Source of the DNA: Turneriella parva
Lineage (GTDB): Bacteria; Spirochaetota; Leptospiria; Turneriellales; Turneriellaceae
Direction: 5' to 3'
Assembly (NCBI GenBank): GCA_020719945.1
Contig: DYPL01000006.1
Coordinates: 21,597-71,244 of the forward strand
Length of the DNA stretch: 49,648 nt
Notes under the pieces: model-generated
Databases searched by the model: none
What the model saw: the letters and a program-made list of their open reading frames with translations, nothing else
Told to the model about the DNA's origin: nothing
Translations under genes and position numbers: made by a program
In this document: positions 35,004 through 43,191 of the stretch, piece after piece
How positions within the stretch are numbered: the first letter of the stretch is position 1
How the letters are laid out: every line of letters starts with the position of its first letter

Positions 35004-35774
35004 TTACTGTTGCCTTACCGTAACAGTAAGTATTTTGCTCTTGCCGTTGCCAGCCGCGATTATGGCGTCCACTACTTCCATTCCCTCTGTTACTTCTCCA
35101 AAAACGGTGTGCAACCCATTGAGGTGCAGCAAGTCCCGCTGAGCGATAAAAAACTGAGATCCATTGCTGTCTGGCCCGGAGTTCGCCATGGCCACTTTCC
35201 CACGCGTCATTTTAGCGGATACAATATCCTTTGAATAGCGGTAGCCATAGGCTGTCAGCAGATCCTTTACCGTGAGTTCCAGCAGACGATTATAGATGGC
35301 CGGGTATGCTGCGTCTATTTCGGCCTTGCGCGCGGTCCAGTCTTCTTCACTTTCTATTTTTAGTTTTCTGGCTGTAATCGCAGAGGCAAGTTTTTCAATA
35401 TAGGGTTGGTAACCAGGCGACTCTTTTACGCGCAGTTCGTGCAGGCCAAGCGAGTCTGCGTTGATCTCGTCATTAAAGAGATAACCGGGATTCCCCGTGC
35501 CGGTTCCGGTGGGGTCGCCTGTCTGCGCCACAAAATCCTCAATTACGCGATGGAACAGATTTCCGTCGTAATGTTTTTTTTGAGTAAGATTGATAAAATT
35601 GGCCACAGTAGCCGGCGCGTTTTCGCCATAGAGTTTAATCGTGATTTTTCCTTTGTCTGTTTCTATGTCAGTATAGATTTCGCTCTCTTGTTTTATCTCG
35701 GTTTCTGGAGTCATTCCGGGATATGCAGAAAGCGCCAAGGTTAATAGAAATACCAGACTGAATTTGTTAATCAT
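35004..35774 (-). CDS. Exported cyclophilin-type prolyl isomerase with a helical insertion
   Basis: 256 residues with a signal peptide (MINKFSLVFLLTLALSAYPG). The cyclophilin signature is complete: FHRVIEDFVAQTGDPTGTG with the catalytic Arg, then GSQFFIAQ, and HTVFGEVTEGMEVVDAI. Between YLFNDEI (near residue 104) and KVAMANSGPDSNGSQFF (near 194) lies about 80 extra, mostly helical residues (LRVKESPGYQPYIEKLASAITARK... through ELTVKDLLTAYG), where ordinary bacterial cyclophilins have only a short loop. The active site thus seems intact with an added chaperone-like or partner-binding module. Located in the periplasm or membrane; a single gene, divergent from the TlpA-like gene. Confidence 0.92.
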   Translation of the reverse strand: MINKFSLVFLLTLALSAYPGMTPETEIKQESEIYTDIETDKGKITIKLYGENAPATVANFINLTQKKHYDGNLFHRVIEDFVAQTGDPTGTGTGNPGYLFNDEINADSLGLHELRVKESPGYQPYIEKLASAITARKLKIESEEDWTARKAEIDAAYPAIYNRLLELTVKDLLTAYGYRYSKDIVSAKMTRGKVAMANSGPDSNGSQFFIAQRDLLHLNGLHTVFGEVTEGMEVVDAIIAAGNGKSKILTVTVRQQ

Positions 35775-35851
35775 GGAAAACCCATTTGTCGTCCGCAGAA
35801 AGCTGTCAAGAGAAATACGAAAGATAGTTTATGCAACCCGGAGAAATTTTT

Positions 35852-36430
35852 GTGATTTACTTTCCCGGAATGCTTTGCGGCATTCCCCTTATGATTAAAT
35901 TGCGAGTTTTAGTTTTTGTTCTGCTTTTTGCCCTGCTGGTTTCCTGCCAGGGAAAACCGCAGGTACCATTCATTCAACGCAATACAAATTTTCCCCCCTT
36001 ATCTAATGGCGATGTCTTTAATCTGTCCAAATTAAATCTGGCAGAAAAAGACACTCTCTATCTCAATTTTTTTGCCCCGGATTGCAAGCTCTGTGTACAA
36101 GAACTTCCCGATATCATTGAGTTTCATAAAATTGCGCAGGAACTTTATCCTAATGTGGAGTTTCTGGGAATGGCCGCCATGCTTGCGACATCAAGTGATT
36201 TTTTAACCACGGAAGAAATTAGTCCCGAAATTGAAACGTTTGCAAAGCTGCATAGGCTGGAGTATAAAATCTATCTTTCCGATGCCGAAAGTCTGGAACG
36301 CTTTAATGTAACGGGTTTTCCAGAAACATTTGTCTTTCAGAAAAACAGCAAAGGAGAATGGATCCTCAAAAGAAAGTATATCAGCATTGTATCGCTTGCT
36401 GATCTTGAAAAATACGCTCGGAGAGAGTAA
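35852..36430 (+). CDS. TlpA-like thioredoxin-fold lipoprotein
   Basis: 192 residues from the GTG at 35852, chosen because GGAG lies eight bases upstream; ATG at 35891 (MIKLRVLVFVLLFALLVSC) would also give a good lipoprotein signal, and ATG at 35831 is possible. The lipobox is LLVSC. The mature part is a thioredoxin-like fold with LYLNFFAPDCKLCVQELPDI, so the redox pair is C-K-L-C (Cys78 and Cys81 in this numbering), and FNVTGFPETFVF with the conserved cis-proline position. It probably handles disulfides or cytochrome maturation in the periplasm, which would suit the nearby c-type cytochromes. The stop overlaps the yggS start (TAATG). Confidence 0.85.
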   Translation: MIYFPGMLCGIPLMIKLRVLVFVLLFALLVSCQGKPQVPFIQRNTNFPPLSNGDVFNLSKLNLAEKDTLYLNFFAPDCKLCVQELPDIIEFHKIAQELYPNVEFLGMAAMLATSSDFLTTEEISPEIETFAKLHRLEYKIYLSDAESLERFNVTGFPETFVFQKNSKGEWILKRKYISIVSLADLEKYARRE

Positions 36431-37146
36431 TGTACTCTGAGCAGCTCATTCGCGAAAACCTTGCAATGGTGCGTACGCACCTGCCGCCTCATGTGCGTCT
36501 GGTAGCGGTTACCAAGCAGCATCTCCCGGAAGTCTTTGCTGTTTTGCGAAAACTGGGCATAGAGCATATTGGCGAAAACCGGGGCCAGGAACTGCGCGAT
36601 AAGCTTACGGCACAACCGGATCTGTCGAAAAATTTTAAGCTGCATTTTATTGCCCCTCTCCAGTTAAATAAAATCAAATATATTGCTGGCAGAATCCATT
36701 CTTTTGATGGGTTAGATTCTATGGAGCTTGCGGACGCCCTCGAAGAAAAATATTATCGAGAGAACTATCCTCCCATGGAAATTCTTCTTCAAATTAATTC
36801 CAGCGGGGAGCCGCAAAAATCCGGCTTTCCCGCAGAAGATCGCGATTCCATTCTTGGCGTTGCAGAAAAGTTAGGTCGGTATAAGTATCTTCAATGGCAG
36901 GGTCTCATGACGATGGGTGCCACTCCTAGGGATGGGTACGATATAGACAATCCCCTGTATGTGAACGATTTGCGTCGATCCTTTTCCGCCACGCGGGAGC
37001 TTCTGGAGTTTTTGCGCCTGCGTACCGGCTTGGCATTGCCTCGCCTTTCCATGGGCATGTCCGATGATTATCCCCTTGCCATCGAGGAGGGTGCCACCGA
37101 GGTTCGCTTGGGCAGTGTGCTCTTTGGCCCTCGGGATAATGCTTAA
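36430..37146 (+). CDS. YggS-family pyridoxal-phosphate homeostasis protein
   Basis: 238 residues, a complete YggS/PLPBP barrel. The PLP-binding lysine is Lys29 in RLVAVTKQ. Other family blocks are IGENRGQELRDKL, LHFIAPLQLNKIKYI (usually LHFIGxLQxNK), LLQINSSGEPQKSGF, LQWQGLMTMGA and the C-terminal LSMGMSDDYPLAIEEGATEVRLGSVLFG. Proteins of this family bind PLP without known catalysis and balance vitamin B6 and amino-acid pools. It overlaps the TlpA-like gene by one base, so the two are translationally coupled. An otherwise empty 409-base gap follows. Confidence 0.95.
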   Translation: MYSEQLIRENLAMVRTHLPPHVRLVAVTKQHLPEVFAVLRKLGIEHIGENRGQELRDKLTAQPDLSKNFKLHFIAPLQLNKIKYIAGRIHSFDGLDSMELADALEEKYYRENYPPMEILLQINSSGEPQKSGFPAEDRDSILGVAEKLGRYKYLQWQGLMTMGATPRDGYDIDNPLYVNDLRRSFSATRELLEFLRLRTGLALPRLSMGMSDDYPLAIEEGATEVRLGSVLFGPRDNA

Positions 37147-37406
37147 CGCAGACCAATTACCCGGGGGGAAGAAGGTATGAACGCTTCAATGATATCATTT
37201 GTCTTGCTATCACATCACGGAAAACTTTTCCCATTCAATTGAAGTAACCAATAGCGACGTTGAAGCAGGCACTCTCCGAGCCTTGGATTTTTCAGGTTCA
37301 GGCTAAACTTTGCTCAAGGCAAATTAAGCAAGTATGTCCAGTTTGTTTCAGGACAGGTGGAATGGCCCAAACTATTACGATAAAACTATTCTCCCCAAAA
37401 AAAACA

Positions 37407-37450
37407 GTAGATCTGTAGCCATCTCTGGCTACCAGATAACCTCTGCCGGC
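37407..37450 (+). repeat. Dispersed intergenic repeat, copy 6
   Basis: Carries AGTAGATCTGTAGCC, TGGC, CAGATAAC and CTCTGCCGGC in family order. The first half includes the reverse complement of the shared 11-mer CTACAGATCTA. Here TAGCC and GGCTA make a stem. Confidence 0.5.
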
Positions 37451-37519
37451 AACAATGCAAAGTTTCCTCCTGATTCCGCACAGCAACCATAAAAGTGTGC
37501 TTGCATATACATATATTTT

Positions 37520-37549
37520 TTGGCCGCTCTTGCGGGATTGCAGTATACT
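37520..37549 (+). promoter_or_regulatory. Candidate sigma70-type promoter giving a leaderless RND mRNA
   Basis: TTGGCC, an 18-base spacer and TATACT. The -10 ends six bases before the ATG at 37556, so transcription would begin at or next to the start codon. No Shine-Dalgarno site is present. Confidence 0.45.
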
Positions 37550-37555
37550 CTCAGT

Positions 37556-40500
37556 ATGGAACGTTTAATTAACTGGTTAGCTAAAAACAGAATGTTTCTC
37601 GATGTAAGTTTACTCGTTTTACTTGCAGTGGGGATTTTGTCTGCGATGAATGCAAGAAAAGAAGGGTTTCCGGAAATTTCTCTCAACAAATACGTGATAC
37701 AGACCCGGTATCCGGGTGCTTCTCCTTCGGACGTGGCTTCTAATGTGACAGAGGTGATTGAAGACGAGATTGCTGCGGTAGAGGGCATCAAGGAGATTCT
37801 CTCTTATTCTGAGGACAGTGTTTCACGCATTGAAGTTCAGGGCTTTGAGGAATTGAATCCCGCACAAAGGGAGATTTTATACAATGATCTCGAAAATGCG
37901 CTCGCTCAGGTTGACGACCTGCCTGCCGGAATTAAAGGTCGGCCTGTTCTCACCGAAATTAAAACCAGCGATGCGCCCGTTCTTGAGATTGCCTACGAGG
38001 GCGAATATTCTGTTTTGAAGCCATATCTCGACAGCCTTTCTGACAAGGTTAAGAATGTGCGTGGCGTTAAGGATGTTATTCTTGTTGGTGTTCCGGATGA
38101 AGAGCTTCATATTCTCATAGATTCCACGAAGGCCCTTCGGTATGGTCTTGACATTCGCGATATTGCACGTCGCGTAGCGGGCCGCAATCTGGACGGTTCT
38201 GGCGGGCTGCTTGTAACCGTTAACGGCGAAAAGAAAATTGTCATGTCAGAAAAAGTACAACGAGCGGAAGAAATTCTCGATACAGAGCTTCGCTCCAATG
38301 ATATGGGCTATCTGTTAAAACTGCGCGATATTGCAACCGTGCAGCGCGTACCGGAAGATGTAAAATTGATCGTTCGCAATAATGGTAAACAAGGTGCTGT
38401 GATGGTAATCCAGAAAACAGGATCGGGTGATTTACTGCAGACTGTCCAGGAGGTGTTTAAGGTTATTAACTCTGAGCAGCTTCCCGAATCTATTCACAGC
38501 AAAGTTTTGTTTGATCAATCTACATTAACACGCGACCGCATTAATTTATTGATCAGTAATTCCATTATGGGATTTATTCTTGTCTTTCTGGTTTTATTTG
38601 TGTTTTTAAATCTTCAGAGTGCTGTCCTTACTTCACTTGCTATCCCCGTTACCCTGCTGGCTCTTCTGGTATTTTTAAAGTTCGCAGACATCTCTCTAAA
38701 TTTAATTTCTCTCGGTGGATTCATTATTATCATTGGGATGCTGGTAGATGGAGCGGTGGTCGTTGCGGAGGAATTCAGCATGAACCGCCACAAGGGGCTT
38801 GATCCTGTCAATGCTGCCGTTAAAGCAACTACGCGCATGTGGGCTCCTATACTGGCCTCTACTGTGACTACTGTGATCGCCTTTGCCCCTCTATTTATTG
38901 TCGAGGGTTATCCAGGAGCTTTTATCAAGACCATTCCTCTCATGGTGATTATTGGTCTTGGCTTTGCCTTCTTTATTACGGTTGTCGTGATGCCGGTGTA
39001 CTTGATTACCGGTGGAGAGACAAAACTGCGCGAGAGCAAATGGATTATTACACTCGAAAAATGGTATCGCAATACACTTTTGTTTTCGCTTAAACATACT
39101 TATTTAGTTTTAGGATTGTTTACACTGCTTGTTTTTGTTTCCATGGCCCTTATGGCCTTTAAGGTCAAGAAAGATCCATTTCCCCAAGACGCAGCAGAGA
39201 GTTTTTATATTAAGCTTACGTTTCCCAAAGGTTATACGTCCAGCCAGACTACAAACGCATTAACGAACGTAGAGGCGCTTCTGAACAATCTGCCGACTGA
39301 GGAGCTGCTTGGGTATAGTTCCCGGGTGGGAACCCATAGTCCTTTGAGTTATACGGGCAGAGGGAATCAGAATAATCTTGTAACCCTGTTTGTGTATTTA
39401 TCGGGCTACCAGAATCGCGAGAGAACCGCGAATGAAATTATTGCTCATCTGAGAAAAGAATTGTCTCCGCTTAAACAAACGACAGGATTAGACTTTTCCA
39501 TAAACCTGAATCGACTCGGTCCTCCCATGGGAAGAGATCTGGAAGTAAGAATTATTTCTGACGATGAGGAAAAGCGGCTCGCAGCTTTAGAAGATACTCG
39601 TTCGTATATTTCCGGTTTGCCGGGAGTTCTCGAAACGGAATCGGATTTAAAAAACGCACCGGATGAAATTGTTGTGAAGCTGAACCATCGCCTTCTCAAC
39701 TTATCTGGCCTGTCCGTAGAAGACGTATTATCGGCCATGAAAATTTCCATAGATGGAAAGCTTGTTAGCGATATCAGCAATGGCAAAGACAGACTTGAAT
39801 TTCGAGTAAAACTGCAGGAGAAAAAACTTACGAAAAATCTATCGTACAAAGAGAAAATTCTGGCGCAGGATAAAGGCGGTATTCCCATTTTGAATAATTT
39901 TGGGAACAGCATTCAATTAAGTCAGTTTGTAAATTTTGAAGAACGGAAAGCGGATAGCTCCGTGAACACGATTGACGGAACCCGTTCCAATACGATATTT
40001 GCAAACCTCGATACATCGCTTGTTTCCCCCGTCGATATTATGAACAATGTCAAGGCCAAGTATCCCGGTGACGAAACTCTGCGCGTTGATTTTTCGGGAC
40101 AGCCGGTAGAAACCCAGATTATTTTTTCTGGCCTTGGCCTGGCTGGGCTGCTCGCAGTGATTGGAATTTATCTGACCATTGCATTGATCTTTAATTCATA
40201 CAGTCGGCCGATTGTAATTATGCTGTCGCTCCCGTACCTGGTGATAGGAATTGTCGGAGTCCTTGTGACGCACAATATTCCCGGTTCCATGATGGTTGGC
40301 ATAGCGATTGTGGGCCTGCTCGGAGTCGTGGTGAATACGTCGATTATACTTGTCGATTCTGTCTCTTTGTACAACGAAAGCGGAAAAGTAGACAGCACGG
40401 CAATTATTGAGGGGTCTGTATCGCGCCTGCGCCCTGTATTGATGACGGTAATCACGACTGTTCTGGGCGTTCTCCCAACAGGTTATGGAATAGGTGGAAG

Positions 40501-40624
40501 TGACCCGTTTTTATCTCATATGTCACTCGTTTTGGCTTACGGATTATTCTTCGCGACATTTGTTATTCTTATCGTCATTCCGCTTATGCTCAAAATTCAA
40601 TATAAGTTAAAGATGAATAATTAA
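37556..40624 (+). CDS. RND-superfamily efflux permease (AcrB/HAE-like)
   Basis: 1022 residues with the full double-repeat plan: one N-terminal helix (INWLAKNRMFLDVSLLVLLAVGIL), a large periplasmic domain, helices 2-6 from about residue 330, a second periplasmic domain from about 540 and the last helices near 860-1020. In helix 4 the proton-relay segment reads GMLVDGAVVVAEE: one of the two AcrB aspartates is kept, the other is Gly. The cytoplasmic VKATTRMWAPILASTVTTVIAFAPLF block is typical. No membrane-fusion protein or TolC-like gene is adjacent, so partners must be encoded elsewhere or it acts alone. The start at 37556 follows the TATACT box by six bases. Confidence 0.93.
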   Translation: MERLINWLAKNRMFLDVSLLVLLAVGILSAMNARKEGFPEISLNKYVIQTRYPGASPSDVASNVTEVIEDEIAAVEGIKEILSYSEDSVSRIEVQGFEELNPAQREILYNDLENALAQVDDLPAGIKGRPVLTEIKTSDAPVLEIAYEGEYSVLKPYLDSLSDKVKNVRGVKDVILVGVPDEELHILIDSTKALRYGLDIRDIARRVAGRNLDGSGGLLVTVNGEKKIVMSEKVQRAEEILDTELRSNDMGYLLKLRDIATVQRVPEDVKLIVRNNGKQGAVMVIQKTGSGDLLQTVQEVFKVINSEQLPESIHSKVLFDQSTLTRDRINLLISNSIMGFILVFLVLFVFLNLQSAVLTSLAIPVTLLALLVFLKFADISLNLISLGGFIIIIGMLVDGAVVVAEEFSMNRHKGLDPVNAAVKATTRMWAPILASTVTTVIAFAPLFIVEGYPGAFIKTIPLMVIIGLGFAFFITVVVMPVYLITGGETKLRESKWIITLEKWYRNTLLFSLKHTYLVLGLFTLLVFVSMALMAFKVKKDPFPQDAAESFYIKLTFPKGYTSSQTTNALTNVEALLNNLPTEELLGYSSRVGTHSPLSYTGRGNQNNLVTLFVYLSGYQNRERTANEIIAHLRKELSPLKQTTGLDFSINLNRLGPPMGRDLEVRIISDDEEKRLAALEDTRSYISGLPGVLETESDLKNAPDEIVVKLNHRLLNLSGLSVEDVLSAMKISIDGKLVSDISNGKDRLEFRVKLQEKKLTKNLSYKEKILAQDKGGIPILNNFGNSIQLSQFVNFEERKADSSVNTIDGTRSNTIFANLDTSLVSPVDIMNNVKAKYPGDETLRVDFSGQPVETQIIFSGLGLAGLLAVIGIYLTIALIFNSYSRPIVIMLSLPYLVIGIVGVLVTHNIPGSMMVGIAIVGLLGVVVNTSIILVDSVSLYNESGKVDSTAIIEGSVSRLRPVLMTVITTVLGVLPTGYGIGGSDPFLSHMSLVLAYGLFFATFVILIVIPLMLKIQYKLKMNN

Positions 40625-40657
40625 TAATAGCAAAAAGGCTGATTCAAAAGAAAAATT

Positions 40658-40676
40658 TCGCGCGCTTCGCGCGCGA
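40658..40676 (-). terminator. GC-rich hairpin between RND and DUF423 genes
   Basis: TCGCGCGC-TTC-GCGCGCGA is a perfect eight-bp stem. On the minus strand it is followed by AAATTTTTC, so it may terminate the DUF423 transcript; a role for the RND transcript is less clear because only a weak T-rich stretch follows on the plus strand. Confidence 0.55.
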
Positions 40677-40744
40677 GGTTTGGCATTTCTCCTTGAATAA
40701 AGTATTCTTTGCCGGAGTGGCTCCTGACTCTATTGAGCTCATTC

Positions 40745-40785
40745 GTCGGGTTGAGCGATGCGCCAAAGCGACTACAGATCTATTT
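40745..40785 (-). repeat. Dispersed intergenic repeat, copy 7
   Basis: On the minus strand: AAATAGATCTGTAGTCG, CTTTGGCGCATCGC. Its plus strand carries the shared 11-mer CTACAGATCTA. It abuts the stop codon of the DUF423 gene. Confidence 0.55.
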
Positions 40786-40786
40786 G

Positions 40787-41164
40787 TCAGCCGATAGTTT
40801 TATTATTTCCCGCTCTCCAGAATCCAATAGCGAGCAGTGCCCACCCAATCATAAACGCCATGCCACCAAGCGGTGTGCTCATAGGGAACAAGCGAAATTT
40901 GAAAATAGCGAGAACATAGAGCGAACCCGAAAACAGAAAAATTCCTGCCAAAAGAAACAGCGCGCCCATCTGGATAAGTCGCGACGAAAAATGCTGAGCG
41001 AAAAATCCGGCTGCGATGACTGCAAGTGCGTGGATGTAAATGTAGTGGCTGGCGAGATCAAACCAGCTTTTTTCGATTGGATTGAGTCCAAAGGCATGCG
41101 TTCCGGCAGCAGAAAGAGCAACGTTGAACATGGCCAGCACAGCCCCAATGGCAGAAATTTTCAT
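40787..41164 (-). CDS. DUF423 (YgdD-like) membrane protein
   Basis: A 125-residue inner-membrane protein with four hydrophobic helices. The family blocks are present: NVALSAAGTHAFGL near the N-terminus, HYIYIHALAVIAAG, FLLAGIFLFSGSLYVLAIF and STPLGGMAFMIGWALLAIGF. The biochemical role of DUF423 is unknown. It lies 37 bases downstream of the 12-helix membrane protein gene and probably belongs to the TetR-led transcript; the end of the gene touches a dispersed repeat copy and a GC-rich hairpin lies beyond. Confidence 0.92.
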   Translation of the reverse strand: MKISAIGAVLAMFNVALSAAGTHAFGLNPIEKSWFDLASHYIYIHALAVIAAGFFAQHFSSRLIQMGALFLLAGIFLFSGSLYVLAIFKFRLFPMSTPLGGMAFMIGWALLAIGFWRAGNNKTIG

Positions 41165-41201
41165 TGTTGATAATTCCAGTGCAGGTTAGCCTGTCAAAGC
41201 C

Positions 41202-42323
41202 TTATCTTTCTTTCATAGAACTTCTGTAGCTTTCCCAAATAAGCAATGCGCCTGCCAGTGCAAAAACAAACGCGGAGGGAAGCAATGGTAACGGTCCTAA
41301 AAAAGTATAAAACGGGGAGAGCGGAACAAACGAGAGCAGCACGAGAAATGCACCCGCAACGACCATGTAGATATTCTTTTTGCGCGAAAAGTTTTTTAAT
41401 TCTGCAAAAAAAATCGGCAAGAAGATCCCCAGAAAAAAAGCGTGCAGGTAAAGAAAGCGCGCACCTCCTGCAGACAAAGACCACACAGCCGGGAAGATAG
41501 CGGCAAGCAGTTCTGCCGTTGCTTTTACAAATAGAAAAATCACCGGGAGCAGCCAGGCAAAGTTATAGGGAGTTACAGAGGAGCGAACTGCGCGCACAGC
41601 CACCGCAAGCTGCAAAGACGAATGGATCACAATGCCCAAAACCGACACAAAAAGTATTGGCTCGGAGAGAGTGTTGCGGTTCCACGCAAAGGCAGTCAGA
41701 AACAGTGAACTGCTTCCGAGTAAAATTATTTCTGCTTTGCTGACCGACAAATTAAATCGCGTAATGAGAATGGCAAGCACGCTCAAAAATAGAAACCCTT
41801 CCTCCAGGGCGGTAAGGAATAAGTGTGCGTAAAATTGTTTGCCTGGAAAAATGTCTGTATTTAAAATAACCGAAAGCGGCAAAAGCCAGACGGCAATAGT
41901 CCCGATCCATAATAGTCCGCCAGCATAATTTCGCAATAGACAATTGGATCTTTTTTTGCTGATAAAATACATGGCAAAATACCACGCGATTACATTGCCA
42001 GAGGAGACTACAGCCGCAAGTGGCAGGCTGGCAGAACCAATTTGGGTGAGGTCATAACCGTGATATAAAAAAGCGACAAAACTTAAAAATGCAAACAGTT
42101 GCATGGCAAACAGAGATCGCGAAATAGTGACTTCACTGCGGCTGGCCCACCACGAAAACGCAAGCGGTACGGCGAATCCAAAAAACATGAGGTGCGAATG
42201 CGCATGGCGCACGTATTCTGCATTTAATGGAAGGCCACAAACAAAAGCGCACCGGTAGTACAATGCTGAAAGAATGGCGACTGTAAAGGAGAGCAGCGGC
42301 CAGAAAAAGAAACTTCTGTTCAT
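41202..42323 (-). CDS. Polytopic membrane protein of unknown function
   Basis: 373 residues forming about 11-12 membrane helices with almost no soluble domains. The clearest motif is YVRHAHSHLMFFGFAVPLAFSWW near residue 38, where a histidine cluster lies at a membrane edge; similar HAHSH segments occur in uncharacterised membrane proteins of Bacteroidetes. Further polar residues lie in ARFLYLHAFFLGIFLPIFFAEL. A heme- or metal-handling role like that of NnrS-type proteins is conceivable but not shown. Its ATG overlaps the stop of the TetR regulator gene by four bases, so that regulator very likely controls this gene. Confidence 0.75.
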   Translation of the reverse strand: MNRSFFFWPLLSFTVAILSALYYRCAFVCGLPLNAEYVRHAHSHLMFFGFAVPLAFSWWASRSEVTISRSLFAMQLFAFLSFVAFLYHGYDLTQIGSASLPLAAVVSSGNVIAWYFAMYFISKKRSNCLLRNYAGGLLWIGTIAVWLLPLSVILNTDIFPGKQFYAHLFLTALEEGFLFLSVLAILITRFNLSVSKAEIILLGSSSLFLTAFAWNRNTLSEPILFVSVLGIVIHSSLQLAVAVRAVRSSVTPYNFAWLLPVIFLFVKATAELLAAIFPAVWSLSAGGARFLYLHAFFLGIFLPIFFAELKNFSRKKNIYMVVAGAFLVLLSFVPLSPFYTFLGPLPLLPSAFVFALAGALLIWESYRSSMKER

Positions 42324-42925
42324 GCCCGTATTAGTTCCATCAGACCGGCAAGAGCGGCATCTCCGTCTTCAATGAGGTTGCGCTGATGTCGGCTCAAGTG
42401 CCAACGCAAAATGGTCGTTCGCAGCGTTCCTAAAAAGACCAGAGAGAGGGATTCTACTGGAATGCCGGATCGGATGACCTGCTGTTTTTGTCCGCTGGAA
42501 ACTACATCGCCAATTCTATTGAGCATTTGCTCTATAATCTGAGTTAAAAGGATTTCTCTATCTCCGAGCAAAAAAATCTCATGTGCAAACAGCAGGGAAG
42601 TGAGCCACGGGCATTCGTTAAAAGTGCTAAAATAGGTTTGTGTAAACTCGGTGAGAGTTGCAACGGGAGGAAGATTTTTGGCAATGAGCGTTTCTACAAT
42701 GCCGTGCATTTTGGCTTGGAAGATAGTGAGAATGGTTTGAATAATATCTGCCTTGGATTTAAAATGGCGATACAGTGCCATTTCTGTGAGGCCCATTGCC
42801 TGCGAAATATTTTTTATGGTGAGAGAGTCGATTCCCTTGTCTGAAATCAATTTGATAGATTCAACGGTGATTTCTTTTTGTCGCTGGCTCATAGATTCAA
42901 ATTCATTTAGATCGGAAAACTGCAT
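42320..42925 (-). CDS. TetR-family transcriptional regulator
   Basis: 201 residues from the ATG at 42925 (frame continues to a TTG at 42961; ATG 42892 is the other option). The N-terminal helix-turn-helix is canonical: EITVESIKLISDKGIDSLTIKNISQAMGLTEMALYRHFKSKADII, residues about 18-62. The C-terminal ligand domain is helical and of unknown specificity. It overlaps the polytopic membrane protein gene by four bases and is divergent from the porin operon, so it could regulate either. No clear palindrome that would be its operator was found in the 350 bases upstream apart from the RNA hairpins. Confidence 0.9.
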   Translation of the reverse strand: MQFSDLNEFESMSQRQKEITVESIKLISDKGIDSLTIKNISQAMGLTEMALYRHFKSKADIIQTILTIFQAKMHGIVETLIAKNLPPVATLTEFTQTYFSTFNECPWLTSLLFAHEIFLLGDREILLTQIIEQMLNRIGDVVSSGQKQQVIRSGIPVESLSLVFLGTLRTTILRWHLSRHQRNLIEDGDAALAGLMELIRA

Positions 42926-43157
42926 GAATAGTTTCTTCTGCAAGTGTGTACATGCAGACAAGCAAATTAAAAATAGGACTTTTCGCCGCTGCCTGGTATG
43001 TCTCCGGGTTTTACACGCCGTTTCCCGATGGGTAAAACTACCATCAACGCTTTGCCCAAAAAATATATCTGCACGCGTAGATTTGGCTGACCGCGTCCCC
43101 TTTTAGGAAAACAATTTTATATTTCGTCAATCAACGGAATAATACTTTACGGGAATT

Positions 43158-43187
43158 TTGACTGTTTCATATTGTCCACAGTGTAAT
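43158..43187 (+). promoter_or_regulatory. Sigma70-type promoter of the porin-PLD operon
   Basis: TTGACT, 18-base spacer, TGTAAT: five of six consensus matches in each hexamer. Transcription would start about six or seven bases later, at 43192-43195, exactly at the foot of the first hairpin of the leader. The stretch 42926-43157 upstream has no gene that I can support. Confidence 0.75.
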
Positions 43188-43191
43188 TCTC

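Larger units (their letters stand above)
37147..37555 (+). other. 409-base intergenic gap before the RND gene
   Basis: No convincing gene. A minus-strand open frame of about 60 codons (37298-37486) has no family features. It carries one dispersed repeat copy whose centre is a ten-bp hairpin with one bulge (37411-37437); on the minus strand it is followed after six bases by eight T residues, so it could terminate an antisense transcript. The last 36 bases hold the RND promoter. Confidence 0.5.

Noticed and set aside
37298-37486. Minus-strand open frame of 62 codons in the gap before the RND gene
   Set aside because: No homology pattern or credible start context, and it overlaps a dispersed repeat copy; a possible antisense transcript is mentioned only in the gap description.
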